Under the pieces are notes generated by a model that saw nothing but the letters and a program-made list of their open reading frames with translations, did no database searches and had not been told where the DNA came from. Below are positions 23,101 through 32,442 of a stretch of DNA of 64,000 bases, one piece after another; the stretch's first letter is position 1; each line of letters opens with the position of its first letter. The stretch comes from Neocallimastix lanati (nom. inval.) (Eukaryota; Neocallimastigomycota; Neocallimastigomycetes; Neocallimastigales; Neocallimastigaceae). Both the position numbers and the translations under genes were made by a program. The stretch lies in contig JACVTC010000272.1 in assembly GCA_016946835.1 (NCBI GenBank), positions 1-64,000 of the forward strand. The letters run 5' to 3'.

Positions 23101-23640
23101 ATGATGAACTTCATCAATAATAATTAATCTTTCATCATAAAAAGAAAAAGAATTAGATGTTGTCTGTTGGTGGTCACTTTTGTTGTCATTACCATCCGTG
23201 TTAGTGTTACTATCATTAATGTTTTTGATATCGTTACAGAATGTTATATAAGTGCGAAATTCAATATACTTTTTGATAAATTCTTTATAATCTTTAACGT
23301 TCGGTAAGTGTGGATAATATTCAAAAGTATAATCATACCAAGTCTTTACACGTTTGGTAAATTCCGTAATAGCTTCCTTACCTTTTACAAGAATAATACA
23401 AGGTTTCTTATAAACATTTATGAATTTTAATGCAATCCATAATGCGGTGAATGATTTCCCGGTTCCTGGTGAATGATAAATTAGAAATCGGTTGATCACT
23501 TCATTTTCCGGTGACATATACCTTACGGGTAATATTTGGTATCTTTTCATATGTACATTTTCTTCTATCAACGGATTATTCGTATAAATCTCCGTAAATT
23601 CTCTTAAACTATGTAAGTTATTAATATCCGGATATGTCAT
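20131..23640 (-). CDS. D6/D11-type superfamily 2 helicase, probable transcription ATPase (1169 aa)
   Basis: This is an SNF2-like nucleic-acid ATPase of the group used by large DNA viruses in transcription initiation and termination. The order of motifs is Walker A YHSPGTGKS (about 54), DEVH box IIIDEVHHFRN (about 170), motif III MSATPIFDN (about 210), and motifs V-VI VSESVDI and QIIGRIRRVGSH (about 550-590). Between the two lobes is a Lys/Ser repeat region (about 325-375) and a charged insert near 460-510. The C-terminal half lacks known motifs and carries a short tandem repeat of RSTSK (about 1015-1035). At 1169 residues it is longer than most family members, close to the longest viral ones. 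Whether it acts as early transcription factor subunit, termination ATPase or both cannot be told from motifs. Confidence 0.9.
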   Translation of the reverse strand: MTYPDINNLHSLREFTEIYTNNPLIEENVHMKRYQILPVRYMSPENEVINRFLIYHSPGTGKSFTALWIALKFINVYKKPCIILVKGKEAITEFTKRVKTWYDYTFEYYPHLPNVKDYKEFIKKYIEFRTYITFCNDIKNINDSNTNTDGNDNKSDHQQTTSNSFSFYDERLIIIDEVHHFRNPTKKKFIYNNLSSLLNHINKGRIIFMSATPIFDNANEITDLVKLIKPNLNSTSFLTPEKLKEEMLGHLSYYGLNPPNTTVNYMGSYIPGIERYKIVKVPMQGVQLQNYRNILKEPQEKNNMGINYVKATLGVLHLQIDDNLTQDTTKGSKEKGKSNDTKKGSKTKGKSNDAKKRSKSKVKSELSEYQFSNDKIIHSNPLLQDIITQQSKDIKNYCCKLYHCLNEINKKENPDGPVFIYCSIIEQVGIYYFSAILCAMGYHYVYNKVSSNSRHHNETSNFSKLESKVDRKGKGIDRFLPHHFSSFHDGDVDEDNEFAELKEIRKEREDKFWNFTFITGDKKLCPNMMERLDIFNDSSNQNGSKIKVLLGSDIVSESVDIMNVRQLHILTPHWNYEKINQIIGRIRRVGSHDSLPENQRFVNVYLYMACDDEVECSDSYQYSVDYRKYILCENKYKDALKFNQALKNASIESLIHAPFNLNDPQNTNGLSTNEQNKPFDIESSLSESRAMTNTSIAIDANIHGETSTFKDINENEIIGNTSIVPYLHYSSVYLDKLLPLCMIEINKKLSTFFSENHCIRIMDLMDRIPVINLFVLPKLIEYINSNNIVISGGILRYSDGMIYRKIISNCRLNYRNAYFEKLIRQNLPFYNNNRSGQMNEQSSNFIHIEVDIKSEEIVSLNNKLQNADMTREAYNQIIKYSHTEKLFILRYALRQNLFNITKLFYPYWKKIDNFIYISYFSTIKTTSYASNKKKSEKDFSTNIIYADFNLREWKLVNEELNSENISKQMDDHYSTEEGNRTKDRYKYVYMLCNDLTLRYCDLKKNLNFNFKKQKRSTSKRSTSKRSTSKRSTSDSDSINFREVNRGRNIESFYIKQELLEKLIYSICYDDMEKKLSSICIPNSQETSIEKMEKIYKEENNKDKYKEIKKHILSVVTQNDIPKYCKERPHQAFLLHELLISFSKTMKKTRKEMIELWKKYLFDYDLIIIL

Positions 23641-24471
23641 TTATAGTTCTATCTATCCTCAATACAAATTTATTTAACTCTATTATTTTTGTAAATAAAT
23701 TAAAGAGAAAAAAAAAATAAAACAAAAAGGAAAAATTAATATATATTTATATAATGTAAAATAAATATAATTACTAATAAAGTAATTAAACTACTTAACA
23801 AATTAAATTAAATAATTGTAAAATAATAATTTATTTACTACATCAATAATACTTTATTCAAAATTAAAATTATACTAATTTTTATGTAATATATCAAAAA
23901 ATGTATTACTCTTTTAACTTTTATATTTTTTTTTTTTTTAATAAATTTATAAAATATAAACCTTAATATTTGTTTATAAATGTATTAAATATTATACTTT
24001 TTAAATCATTTTATAAATATATTTTCAATGTACTAATAATATATTTAATTTATTAAAATTTTTTCTTTTAATTTTATTGGTATATGAATGAATAATATAT
24101 GCTATTGAAAATTGATAAATTATTACATTATCTGTCCAACTATAAAAAAAATATATATATAATATAAATTTACTAATATTTAAAATTCAACTATCCCAAA
24201 AAATAAATTAAAAGGTATAAAATTTTAAATTTTAGATCAAGATTAAATTTTAAAAATTTTATTTTTTTTAGATCTACTTTAAACTTTAAAAATTTTAGTT
24301 AATTTATATGAGAAAACTCTTTCAAATGATAAATGACATTTATAAAAGAAGTTAAATAAATACTTTTAGAATTACTTACATTATTATTTTTATAAATTTA
24401 ATATATTTTAATTTTAAATTTTATTTTTTACTTTTAATAAGGTTTATATTATTCTATTTAAATTTGTAATA
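23641..24471. other. Gap between divergent genes
   Basis: The promoters of the SF2 helicase (minus) and the 290-aa gene (plus) lie here. TATTGAGGATA on the minus strand (23654-23664) is close to the helicase start and resembles the element before the 736-aa gene. A near match to the accessory-gene motif lies at 24003-24016, about 360 bp from the helicase start. Confidence 0.55.
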
Positions 24472-25344
24472 ATGGAAAATTTAACAAATTATTACAACGA
24501 AGTGATCGAAATATTATGTAGTAAATCTGTCCAAGTCTTCAATAATAATTATAACCTTAATATAAATAAAGATAATATTTTAAATAATTTAACTAAGGAA
24601 GATGATATCCAATCATCAATTCACGAAATGGCCAAACTTAGTTTGAATAATACTTGTATTGGATTAAAAAGAAATAAAACCACTTGTAATAATAAAGTAA
24701 TTCCGGGACATATGTATTGTGGAGTTCATGTTCGTTCAGAAGGGAAACTACCATTAAATCAATATATCAGTAATGTTGCTACCACTCTTAAATATGGACA
24801 TCCGGCAGTGGTTGTTTCCCTAGGTAATAATTGGATATTTCAAAAGGACAGTCAAAACAACGATATAAGAAAAAATGAATCTAAGTCTACTAAATGGCCA
24901 TTAAGTGTTGATATGGTTGACAAATCATTACATTCTTATATTTTATTTTTCGATGAATTTAAAAGTTATTTTGGTGCTGGAATACTTGTTATTCAATATT
25001 GCTCCACCGAAAAAAATAAAAAGCAAAACAGTTATTTTATGGCAACTCATTATGTTGAAGTTAGTAGATATGGAGAAGAATTACAACCCGAGTATTACAT
25101 TAAAATGACGTTCAAGTCTATTTCTTTGATTAAGGAAAAACCTATTTTTAGTAAAATCAAGGAATTTCTCTCTGAATACGGAATTCCATATGATATTAAT
25201 GAAATTAACAAACGCAATAGTGATATTATTGAAAATAATCCGGTAGTAATCTACAATAAAATAAATAAAATTATTAATGATCATTATAATACTTTTTACT
25301 ATAATTCAAAATCTTATATAACTTTGAATATTAATTCTGAATAA
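24472..25344 (+). CDS. Zinc-knuckle protein of unknown function (290 aa)
   Basis: I do not recognise the family. Residues 62-86 hold a C-x9-C-x10-C-x2-H pattern (C62, C72, C83, H86) of the type found in small zinc-binding modules of many large DNA viruses, where it often precedes a catalytic or DNA-binding domain. The region 95-240 looks globular and well conserved in composition, with WPLSVDMVDKSLHSYILFFD as a distinctive stretch. There is no signal peptide. It lies between the SF2 helicase and the RPB1 N-terminal gene and converges with the latter. A transcription or replication accessory function is likely from context only. Confidence 0.72.
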   Translation: MENLTNYYNEVIEILCSKSVQVFNNNYNLNINKDNILNNLTKEDDIQSSIHEMAKLSLNNTCIGLKRNKTTCNNKVIPGHMYCGVHVRSEGKLPLNQYISNVATTLKYGHPAVVVSLGNNWIFQKDSQNNDIRKNESKSTKWPLSVDMVDKSLHSYILFFDEFKSYFGAGILVIQYCSTEKNKKQNSYFMATHYVEVSRYGEELQPEYYIKMTFKSISLIKEKPIFSKIKEFLSEYGIPYDINEINKRNSDIIENNPVVIYNKINKIINDHYNTFYYNSKSYITLNINSE

Positions 25345-25420
25345 TTTCTAATACAAAAAATTTAAAGATTAAAATAAAATAAAAATTAAAATTATATACA
25401 AAATTAAAAAAAAAAAAAAA

Positions 25421-25451
<31 letters not shown>

Positions 25452-26015
25452 TATATTCATATATGAAACTATGAAAAATAAAATTAATAATTAAAAGCAT
25501 GTATAAATGTGTAAATTCAATTGTAATTCTTTATAATATTTTAATTTTATAAATAAAAAAAAAATTAATAATAACAAATTTAAACTTTATTTAATAATTT
25601 TTAATTTTATTTAAAATTTCAATAATTTTTATATTTAAATTATCATAATAATTATATTTATATTAATATTTAATATTTTAAAATTATGTAAATAGTAAAT
25701 TAATTACTATAATTTATTTATTATTAAAAATAAAAATAATTGTTTATTCCATTAATATATGTATATGATTTTTTTTAAAAAAAAAAAAAAGTAAAAAGAT
25801 GCTTAAAAAAATTAACTATTTCATAAATGTATATAATGTTTTTTTAAAAAAATATAAAAACAAATATACAGTAATAGTAACAAATTTTTTTTATATTTAA
25901 AATATTTTTAAAACTTTAAACTACACCTTTTTTGATATCAACAAAATATTTTATATTATATCCTATTTTTATATCTGTAATATCATACTGACGGTCTCTA
26001 TATATTATATTTAGT
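25345..26015. other. Gap between convergent genes, with ATA microsatellite
   Basis: The 290-aa gene and RPB1 N-terminal gene converge here. An (ATA)n run covers about 25423-25450. I see no open frame of interest. Confidence 0.6.
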
Positions 26016-28175
26016 TTAAAGACTAGCCATAGAAAATGCATGCTCTAAAAATGTTTCATCAATGTCTGGCTTATTCGTACTAAATGGGTAATAATATATC
26101 TCCTCATTGGAGTAGTTATGAACTACTCCTTTCTCATCGGTTACTAAATCTTCCATACTTTTAACAAGTTCTCTTTGTAAATACCCGGTAGATGATGTAT
26201 TAAGAGAAGTAGAAATAATACCTGCACGACCAGATTTTGAATGAATAAATAATTCTTTTGCTGTTAATCCTTCGGAATAGGAACTTTTAATATAACAAAC
26301 TGGTAAAATAGCTTGAACGCCAACCGACATCAATATTTGAATAACATTATCCACATTTCCTTTAGATCCACTGTTAATGATATTAGTTAAATTATTATCG
26401 ATGGATTCCACTAATTCTGTAAGGTCACAATATTTTCGAAAAACTTGATTCTTAAACTCGTTGTAGTTTTCAAATTTATTTTGATTTTCTATCAATGAGT
26501 CAAGATTTAGTACAGGTATAGGATCCATTTTATTTAAGATACTATCCGTTATGGGAAGATATGATTCTCTTAATTTATCATTTACCATACAATCAGCAAT
26601 AGAAATAGTAATAACATGAGTAAGATTATATACATGAACCATGCGTTGAACATCCCACATAAATTTTAAATAGAATTCATTACCGTAATTTGAAATAGCA
26701 TTAAGTAAAATAGTTTGATTTTTATCGCTGATAACACCTAGTAATATTCCTTTATCTACGATCAGATTACCTTCATGATCATGTAAAGTAAGCGTTCTAG
26801 GAAGTAATAAAGATAACAGGTGAGCATATGGGATATCTGTACTATTCATATGCGATTTGTAGTATTTACAAAATTTTTTCCAATCACCATCGGGAATGCC
26901 CAATTTATCGCACATTCTTTTAACAATATCAATATCAATAATTTCTTTGTTACGTGTCATATTGTAAATTCCGGTTAAAGTATCTTGTATAAATTTGATC
27001 ATAATAGAAGCATTTTTAAATGACCGGATATTATTTGCAATATTTAATTTTGTGGCCAACTCTTCTTTAGCTTCTTCACCCGGTAACCAAAAAATGTTCA
27101 TCTCATCACCGTCAAAATCTGCTTGAAAGACATTAGCAATAAGTGGATTGATTTGAATGGTTCGACAATTACTTGGACGAGAATGAACGGCTAAGATTGA
27201 AGTAGTTTGAAGTGTAGGTTGTCTATTGATGATAACAAAGTCATTAGTTTTATACCCATAAGGAATTAAGGAATCAGTAAAGACTTTAGGAATTAATACT
27301 ACATCTAAAGGGATATCAATATTTGGTACGATAACACTTCGAAGACAAAAATTTTGACGCTTAGCTAAACACATACTTCGGAAAATACCATTTTTTCCTG
27401 ATAACATCTGTTTAATATAATTTCTATTAGCATCCTCAACCGAATCGTTTTTACTACGGATACCTAAAATTTTCTTGTATAAATTATACGCACGTACAAT
27501 GTAGACGGACTTAATTAAATTTCCATTATGATATTGGTAGTTGAGATCTAATACACGTTGATATAATGTTGTTACGTTATTATGAATCGTAGTATTGCTA
27601 GAATCTAGAATAGATGGTCTCATATTGATTGGTAAAACTGGAATATTTTTGATAAACACATTAAGTAAATGATTTTGTAGCTCTGGATTTTTTGAAAAAT
27701 TTGCAGAACGAATTTCTTCGTACATTTGCTCAATAGATAATGTTTCTCTACCAAAAGTGAAAGAATATTCTGAAATATTCTTTGACCCTTTTTCAAAATT
27801 TTTGGAATACTTGGATTTATTGGATGTGACTTCCTCCGATTTAACTTTATGATATGAAAATGTTGTAGCAACTACACGTTTTACGCAACAGGGGTTATTA
27901 GGGGAAAGTAAAGGATCATATTTTTTACAAACTGGACAAATATGACTTATTTCTTTACATAATATGTTTACAAATACAGGATGAACAATTCTGTAATAAA
28001 GTGGTATTCTTCCCGTGTGTCCTGGACAATCTATCATTGATTTACATTGTTTACATGGTAATTGAGGATTGAGAATAAATGATGTTGTATTATCCGTTAA
28101 TTCATTCTTATTTTTAATAAGGATCGTTTCCTTTTCAAATTCTTCATCTGTATATAAATTAAACTTTAAATACAT
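26016..28175 (-). CDS. RPB1: RNA polymerase largest subunit, N-terminal part (RPB1/A'-like, 719 aa)
   Basis: This gene supplies the clamp and active centre. A zinc site is formed by C41, C44, C50 and H53 (the CKQC and CPGH patterns), and a second CPVC pair lies near 80. The catalytic loop that chelates magnesium is ADFDGDEMN near 351-359, preceded by NRQPTLQTTSILA near 320. The C terminus ends shortly after the bridge-helix stretch SGRAGIISTS and STGYLQRELVKSMED near 650-675. The trigger loop is missing because it lies in the separate gene at 13045-14547. The first recognisable zinc motif is only 40 residues from the start, so the clamp core is slightly shortened at the N terminus compared with cellular RPB1. 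Confidence 0.94.
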   Translation of the reverse strand: MYLKFNLYTDEEFEKETILIKNKNELTDNTTSFILNPQLPCKQCKSMIDCPGHTGRIPLYYRIVHPVFVNILCKEISHICPVCKKYDPLLSPNNPCCVKRVVATTFSYHKVKSEEVTSNKSKYSKNFEKGSKNISEYSFTFGRETLSIEQMYEEIRSANFSKNPELQNHLLNVFIKNIPVLPINMRPSILDSSNTTIHNNVTTLYQRVLDLNYQYHNGNLIKSVYIVRAYNLYKKILGIRSKNDSVEDANRNYIKQMLSGKNGIFRSMCLAKRQNFCLRSVIVPNIDIPLDVVLIPKVFTDSLIPYGYKTNDFVIINRQPTLQTTSILAVHSRPSNCRTIQINPLIANVFQADFDGDEMNIFWLPGEEAKEELATKLNIANNIRSFKNASIMIKFIQDTLTGIYNMTRNKEIIDIDIVKRMCDKLGIPDGDWKKFCKYYKSHMNSTDIPYAHLLSLLLPRTLTLHDHEGNLIVDKGILLGVISDKNQTILLNAISNYGNEFYLKFMWDVQRMVHVYNLTHVITISIADCMVNDKLRESYLPITDSILNKMDPIPVLNLDSLIENQNKFENYNEFKNQVFRKYCDLTELVESIDNNLTNIINSGSKGNVDNVIQILMSVGVQAILPVCYIKSSYSEGLTAKELFIHSKSGRAGIISTSLNTSSTGYLQRELVKSMEDLVTDEKGVVHNYSNEEIYYYPFSTNKPDIDETFLEHAFSMASL

Positions 28176-29711
28176 GATTAAAATTAAATGTCATATAAAA
28201 ATAAATTATTATATTGATACATAAATTTATATATTATTATATGAAATAATAAAAATCATTTGAATGTGTATTAACGAACTTAAAATTAGTAATACTGGTT
28301 AGAAATTAAATTAAAATATATATTTTTAATAATAGACTAATAATATATAGGAAATATATATGAAAACTTTAATAATTGTAGATTAATAATACATATTTAA
28401 TAATGCATTACAGTCCTATGTTTTAGTGTGAATATAAAATAAAATAAAATATTTAAATTAATGTAATATTTAATTTTAATAATATATTTTTATTTTTTTT
28501 TAGTAAATAAACACTCAATGAAAAATTAATAAATAAAATAATAATTATTTTAATTTTTATATATATAAGATTTATTTTATTAAATATATAAATATATTAT
28601 TATTTATATTATTATTAAAATAAATTTTTTTCTAAATAATTATTATTTAAATAATATATATTGAATTAATTTTATTTATTTATTTTTTTTTTTTTTTTAA
28701 TAAAAATATTAAATAGTCTTTTAATAATTATTTTTTTTTAACTCTATTATAGCAATATAAACGTTTACCTAATTTGAAAAATATTTTAATTATTTAATAT
28801 ATTATATTTTAAAAAAATTGTATATAAAAATATATATATATTGAGAGTATATCTTAACAAATTCAAAAAACTAAAATTATTTGAATATATATTGTGTAAC
28901 TATTAAATAAATTTACAGCAATAAAATAAATTTTTTTGTGTTTAAAGAAAAATAAATTTATGATCCATGATATAAATTATTATTTGACTTATTCACGCCT
29001 AAAAAAAAAAAAATTAAATTTTAAATCAATATAATAAATATTATATTAAAAAAATTTAATTTAGATTTTTTAGAGAATAAATATCTTTAAGAAAAAAGTT
29101 TTTTTATTTTAAAAATTATTATTAATATTATTTAATTTATTTTTTATTTTAAAATAAAAATATTAATTACAAATAAATAAATTTTTCTATTTTAAAAAAA
29201 AAAAACAAGAATTTAAATTTTTAAAAAAATCTTTTACTATTTTAGCATTTAATATTAATTTTGTTTTATTCAAATTTTTTTTAAAAATTATCAATTTCTT
29301 TTCTTTTTTTTTTTTTTAATTTTATTTCATTTTCATAATTTATTTTTACTTATTTTATTTATTTATTTATTTATTTATTCCTTTTTTTTTTTTTTGACTT
29401 TTATAAAAATATTTTTATAAATTTATTAGGTAATATTCCAAAAATACTATATCTAAAATATCTATGGAATCTATTGTTATAATTATAATTTATATTTAAT
29501 AAATTATAATTTTTTTTTATTTTAACATTTATTTTTTATTTTGCTTTTTTAATTTTTTATTTAATATAATTTTTTTTTGTAGTATATTTAATTTTTATTT
29601 TTTATTGCTTTTAATAGATAGAATTATATTTATTTTTTTATATAATAGATCATTTTTGTGAAACTTTAATAAGTAAAGATTTAAAATATATTTATCAAAC
29701 TAATTAAATTT
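28176..29711. other. Gene-free A/T-rich boundary between core and accessory blocks
   Basis: This stretch of 1.5 kb separates the last core gene (RPB1 N-terminal part) from the first accessory gene. It is full of poly-A and poly-T tracts of 9-18 bases and short ATTT repeats (for example near 29355-29379). I see no credible gene, RNA or terminal repeat. Its 5' end must hold the RPB1 N-terminal promoter. Confidence 0.6.
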
Positions 29712-31139
29712 TTATTTGCATAAACCATACTTTGGTTGGCATCCTTTTTTACAATGATCATTGGATGTACCACAATAACCCCATTTACTGCAGCATTTAT
29801 TACCTTTACACCTACCATATTGTTCACCACATTTATCGTGAGAGCCGTAGCATAATCCAAACTCGCTTTGACATTTTGATCCACAATGAGCATCCGAAAT
29901 GTCACAATAGCCATATTGACTACAACATTGTTTCTCATTAAGACATTTTCCATATTCAGAGCCACAACGACCGCCATTATTACATCTACCATAACTGGCT
30001 TGACATCCAGTACCACAATGGTCTATCGAAGTTCCACAATAACCATATTTACTACAACATTCCCCTTTCGAACATGATTTATTGTTAAAATCTTTACCGC
30101 AACGATAGCTAGTATTTATAGTAGGGGATGGAGATTTTGTAGTGGTAGTAGTATTAATAGTAGTAGAAGTAGTGGTAGTGACAGTAGTAGTAAACTTTTT
30201 GGTAGGGTTTGAATTTAGCATAATCCAAATCTGATCTTCGTGAATTTCATCGTCACAATCATAAAATTTTACCTTATTTCTTACCTTTGCTGCAACTTTG
30301 ATAGAAGAACTGATAGAATTTCCAAGACATAAACTTTCGGATAATTTACTAGTGATAGTTCCATCATTTCTACGATAACGCAAAATAGCATTTGTATCAC
30401 ACTCACCCATCATTACTTTAGAATTATCATTATCAGAAACTCTTAAACATAAATCCAAATTACTTTTTGATTTGAAGAAAGTTCCCCCTTTGGTATTTAC
30501 AACATACCATTGATAGTTTTCTGTATTATCGCACATTTCATAAGTTGGGATTTCATCTTCATAATCAGGAGCGTATAAACATTTTTCTGTGTATTCATTG
30601 TAAATCCAAATTGGTTTAGTTGTTGGTGTAGGATTTATTGTTGTGGTGGTAGTAGTAGTGGTAGTGGTATTGATTTTTTTTGTAGGTTTTTTATTTGATA
30701 TTTCCCAAAATATTTTTTTATTATGTCTATCACATTTAGTTAACCTTAAAAATTCTTCATCACTTAAATCATCAATAGCACTTACGCACATATTATCACT
30801 TTTGATAAATTTCGATACTTCATCATATTTCATTATAGCATTTTCATCACACTTTGCTAATATGATTTGATCGTCAACATAGGATATACACAATTCTTTA
30901 TCGGTAGCAGACATGAAATAAATGCCATCATCATCTTCACCAATATACCACTTATTTTCAATACTATTATTACAATAATCGTATGTTATTGGTTCATCTG
31001 AATAACCTGAAGCATGTAAACAGCTATCTAAATATTCATTGTATATCCAGACAGACGCTTTATTATTGCTTTTTAAATCTCGAGGTAAAGCAATAATTTT
31101 ATTTAAGAGAATTACGATAATAAATATTCCTAAAATCAT
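29712..31139 (-). CDS. Secreted lectin and chitin-binding protein with three CBM18-type modules (475 aa)
   Basis: The N terminus is a signal peptide (hydrophobic 1-18, then LPRDL). Two related domains of about 120 residues (29-147 and 176-310) begin with VWIYNEY or IWIYNEY and end before W; they resemble ricin-B-like or related carbohydrate-binding domains of gut fungi. Thr-rich linkers follow each (about 150-170 and 312-335). The C-terminal 130 residues hold three CBM18 (hevein-type) modules, each with the C-x4-CCS-x-x-GYC pattern. The protein should be exported and bind chitin or cell-wall glycans. The C-terminal domain of the neighbouring 1894-aa protein is a clear paralogue of its first domains. 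The motif at 31173-31187 lies 34 bp upstream. Confidence 0.88.
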   Translation of the reverse strand: MILGIFIIVILLNKIIALPRDLKSNNKASVWIYNEYLDSCLHASGYSDEPITYDYCNNSIENKWYIGEDDDGIYFMSATDKELCISYVDDQIILAKCDENAIMKYDEVSKFIKSDNMCVSAIDDLSDEEFLRLTKCDRHNKKIFWEISNKKPTKKINTTTTTTTTTTINPTPTTKPIWIYNEYTEKCLYAPDYEDEIPTYEMCDNTENYQWYVVNTKGGTFFKSKSNLDLCLRVSDNDNSKVMMGECDTNAILRYRRNDGTITSKLSESLCLGNSISSSIKVAAKVRNKVKFYDCDDEIHEDQIWIMLNSNPTKKFTTTVTTTTSTTINTTTTTKSPSPTINTSYRCGKDFNNKSCSKGECCSKYGYCGTSIDHCGTGCQASYGRCNNGGRCGSEYGKCLNEKQCCSQYGYCDISDAHCGSKCQSEFGLCYGSHDKCGEQYGRCKGNKCCSKWGYCGTSNDHCKKGCQPKYGLCK

Positions 31140-31172
31140 TAATAATTTTATTTTATTAAATTTATTATTTTA

Positions 31173-31187
31173 AAAATCATTTTATAA
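31173..31187 (-). promoter_or_regulatory. Accessory-gene upstream motif, copy 1
   Basis: The plus strand reads AAAATCATTTTATAA, so the gene strand reads TTATAAAATGATTTT. It lies 34-48 bp upstream of the 475-aa start. Identical copies precede the 1894-aa and 93-aa genes, and a one-mismatch copy precedes the 2101-aa gene, always on the gene strand. Confidence 0.5.
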
Positions 31188-32171
31188 TCACGATTAAATA
31201 TTAGATTTTATATTGAAGACAGAGATAAGAGATTTTACTCATTATAAAAACTTTATATTATTTAAAATATAAATAGTTTTGTTCTATTATGTGAAATACG
31301 TTTTTTAATGTATTAAATATATTATGTAAGTCATATTAAAATAGTATAAAAATATAATTAAATATTTATGAATTTTTATTCTAAAATAAACTTGAATAAA
31401 ATATTAAAAAGTAAATTAATAATTATTTTTTGTTGTATTATTTTATTTTTTTTTTTTTTTATTCTTTTTATTTTATTTATAAAAATAACATTATTTAAAA
31501 TTTGATATTTTTTTATATATAAGGTCACTTAAGCGACTAAACGATAAAGTCTTTGAAATTTAATTAAAATAAGGATATTTCTTTTAAATTACTGGTAAAT
31601 AACGTTGTAGTCAATATATACAATTTAAATAAATAAGCAGAAAAAACAAAAACCAAAAAAAAAAAAAATAAAATAAATAAAAAAAAAAACAATTAAATAC
31701 CCTCTATAAAAACATATTCAATATATTTTATCTAGTTTTAAAAAAATATCTTTTTTTTTTTTTTTTTTTTTTATAAAGATATTTCTTTAATTTTTAACTT
31801 CCAATATATAGTATAATATTATATATAATAGATTTTATTTTTATTTATTGAACTTTTTTATTATAACTGTATTTTATAAACCTTTTTTTTTTATTTTAAT
31901 TTGAGGATTATTTAAAAAAATTTTTTTTTAAAATCTTTTTTTAAAGATGTTTTTTTTTTTTTAAAGCACCCCATCAATCAAGATGTATAAGTTTAAAATT
32001 AAAATAATATAATTAAAATTGATTCTTACAGATATGATTGATATTTCATTCATTAAATAATAAAATATAGAAGTTTTAAGCACTACTTATTTGCTTATTT
32101 TTATATTTTATATATATATTATTATTATTTATTCTTTTATTAATATTTTTTTTTTATATTTCTATTTTTTA

Positions 32172-32262
32172 ATATTTTTATTTTTTATATTTTTATTTTT
32201 TATATTTTTATTTTTTATATTTTTATTTTTTATATTTTTATTTTTTATATTTTTATTTTTTA
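32172..32262. repeat. 15-bp tandem repeat (about six copies)
   Basis: The unit is ATTTTTATTTTTTAT, repeated head to tail. Its period is divisible by three, which keeps one frame open and makes a spurious Phe/Leu/Ile-rich reading frame. Confidence 0.75.
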
Positions 32263-32442
32263 AACATTTATTTTTTAATATTTTTATTTTTTTATTCACT
32301 AATTATTTTTTTTTTTTTTTTTTTGAACTATTTTTATTACTAAATATTTTTTATTGTTATAATTAATAATATATGGTAATAGTATAACATTATTTATTTT
32401 TGTAGAAATAAAAACAATTAAATATACTAATTCAATATTCTA

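Larger units (their letters stand above)
31140..32442. other. A/T-rich gap between two secreted-protein genes
   Basis: This gap holds long T and A runs (20 or more T's near 31752-31772) and a 15-bp tandem repeat described separately. The open frame of 91 codons that crosses the repeat is a low-complexity product. Confidence 0.6.

Noticed and set aside
28176-29711. Integration junction between host chromosome and viral core
   Set aside because: No target-site duplication, composition change or mobile-element signature is visible, and the accessory block reconnects to the core at 54.9 kb.
32091-32366. Plus-strand frame of 91 codons rich in Phe, Leu and Ile
   Set aside because: It is produced by a 15-bp T-rich tandem repeat and has no start context or codon variation of a real gene.
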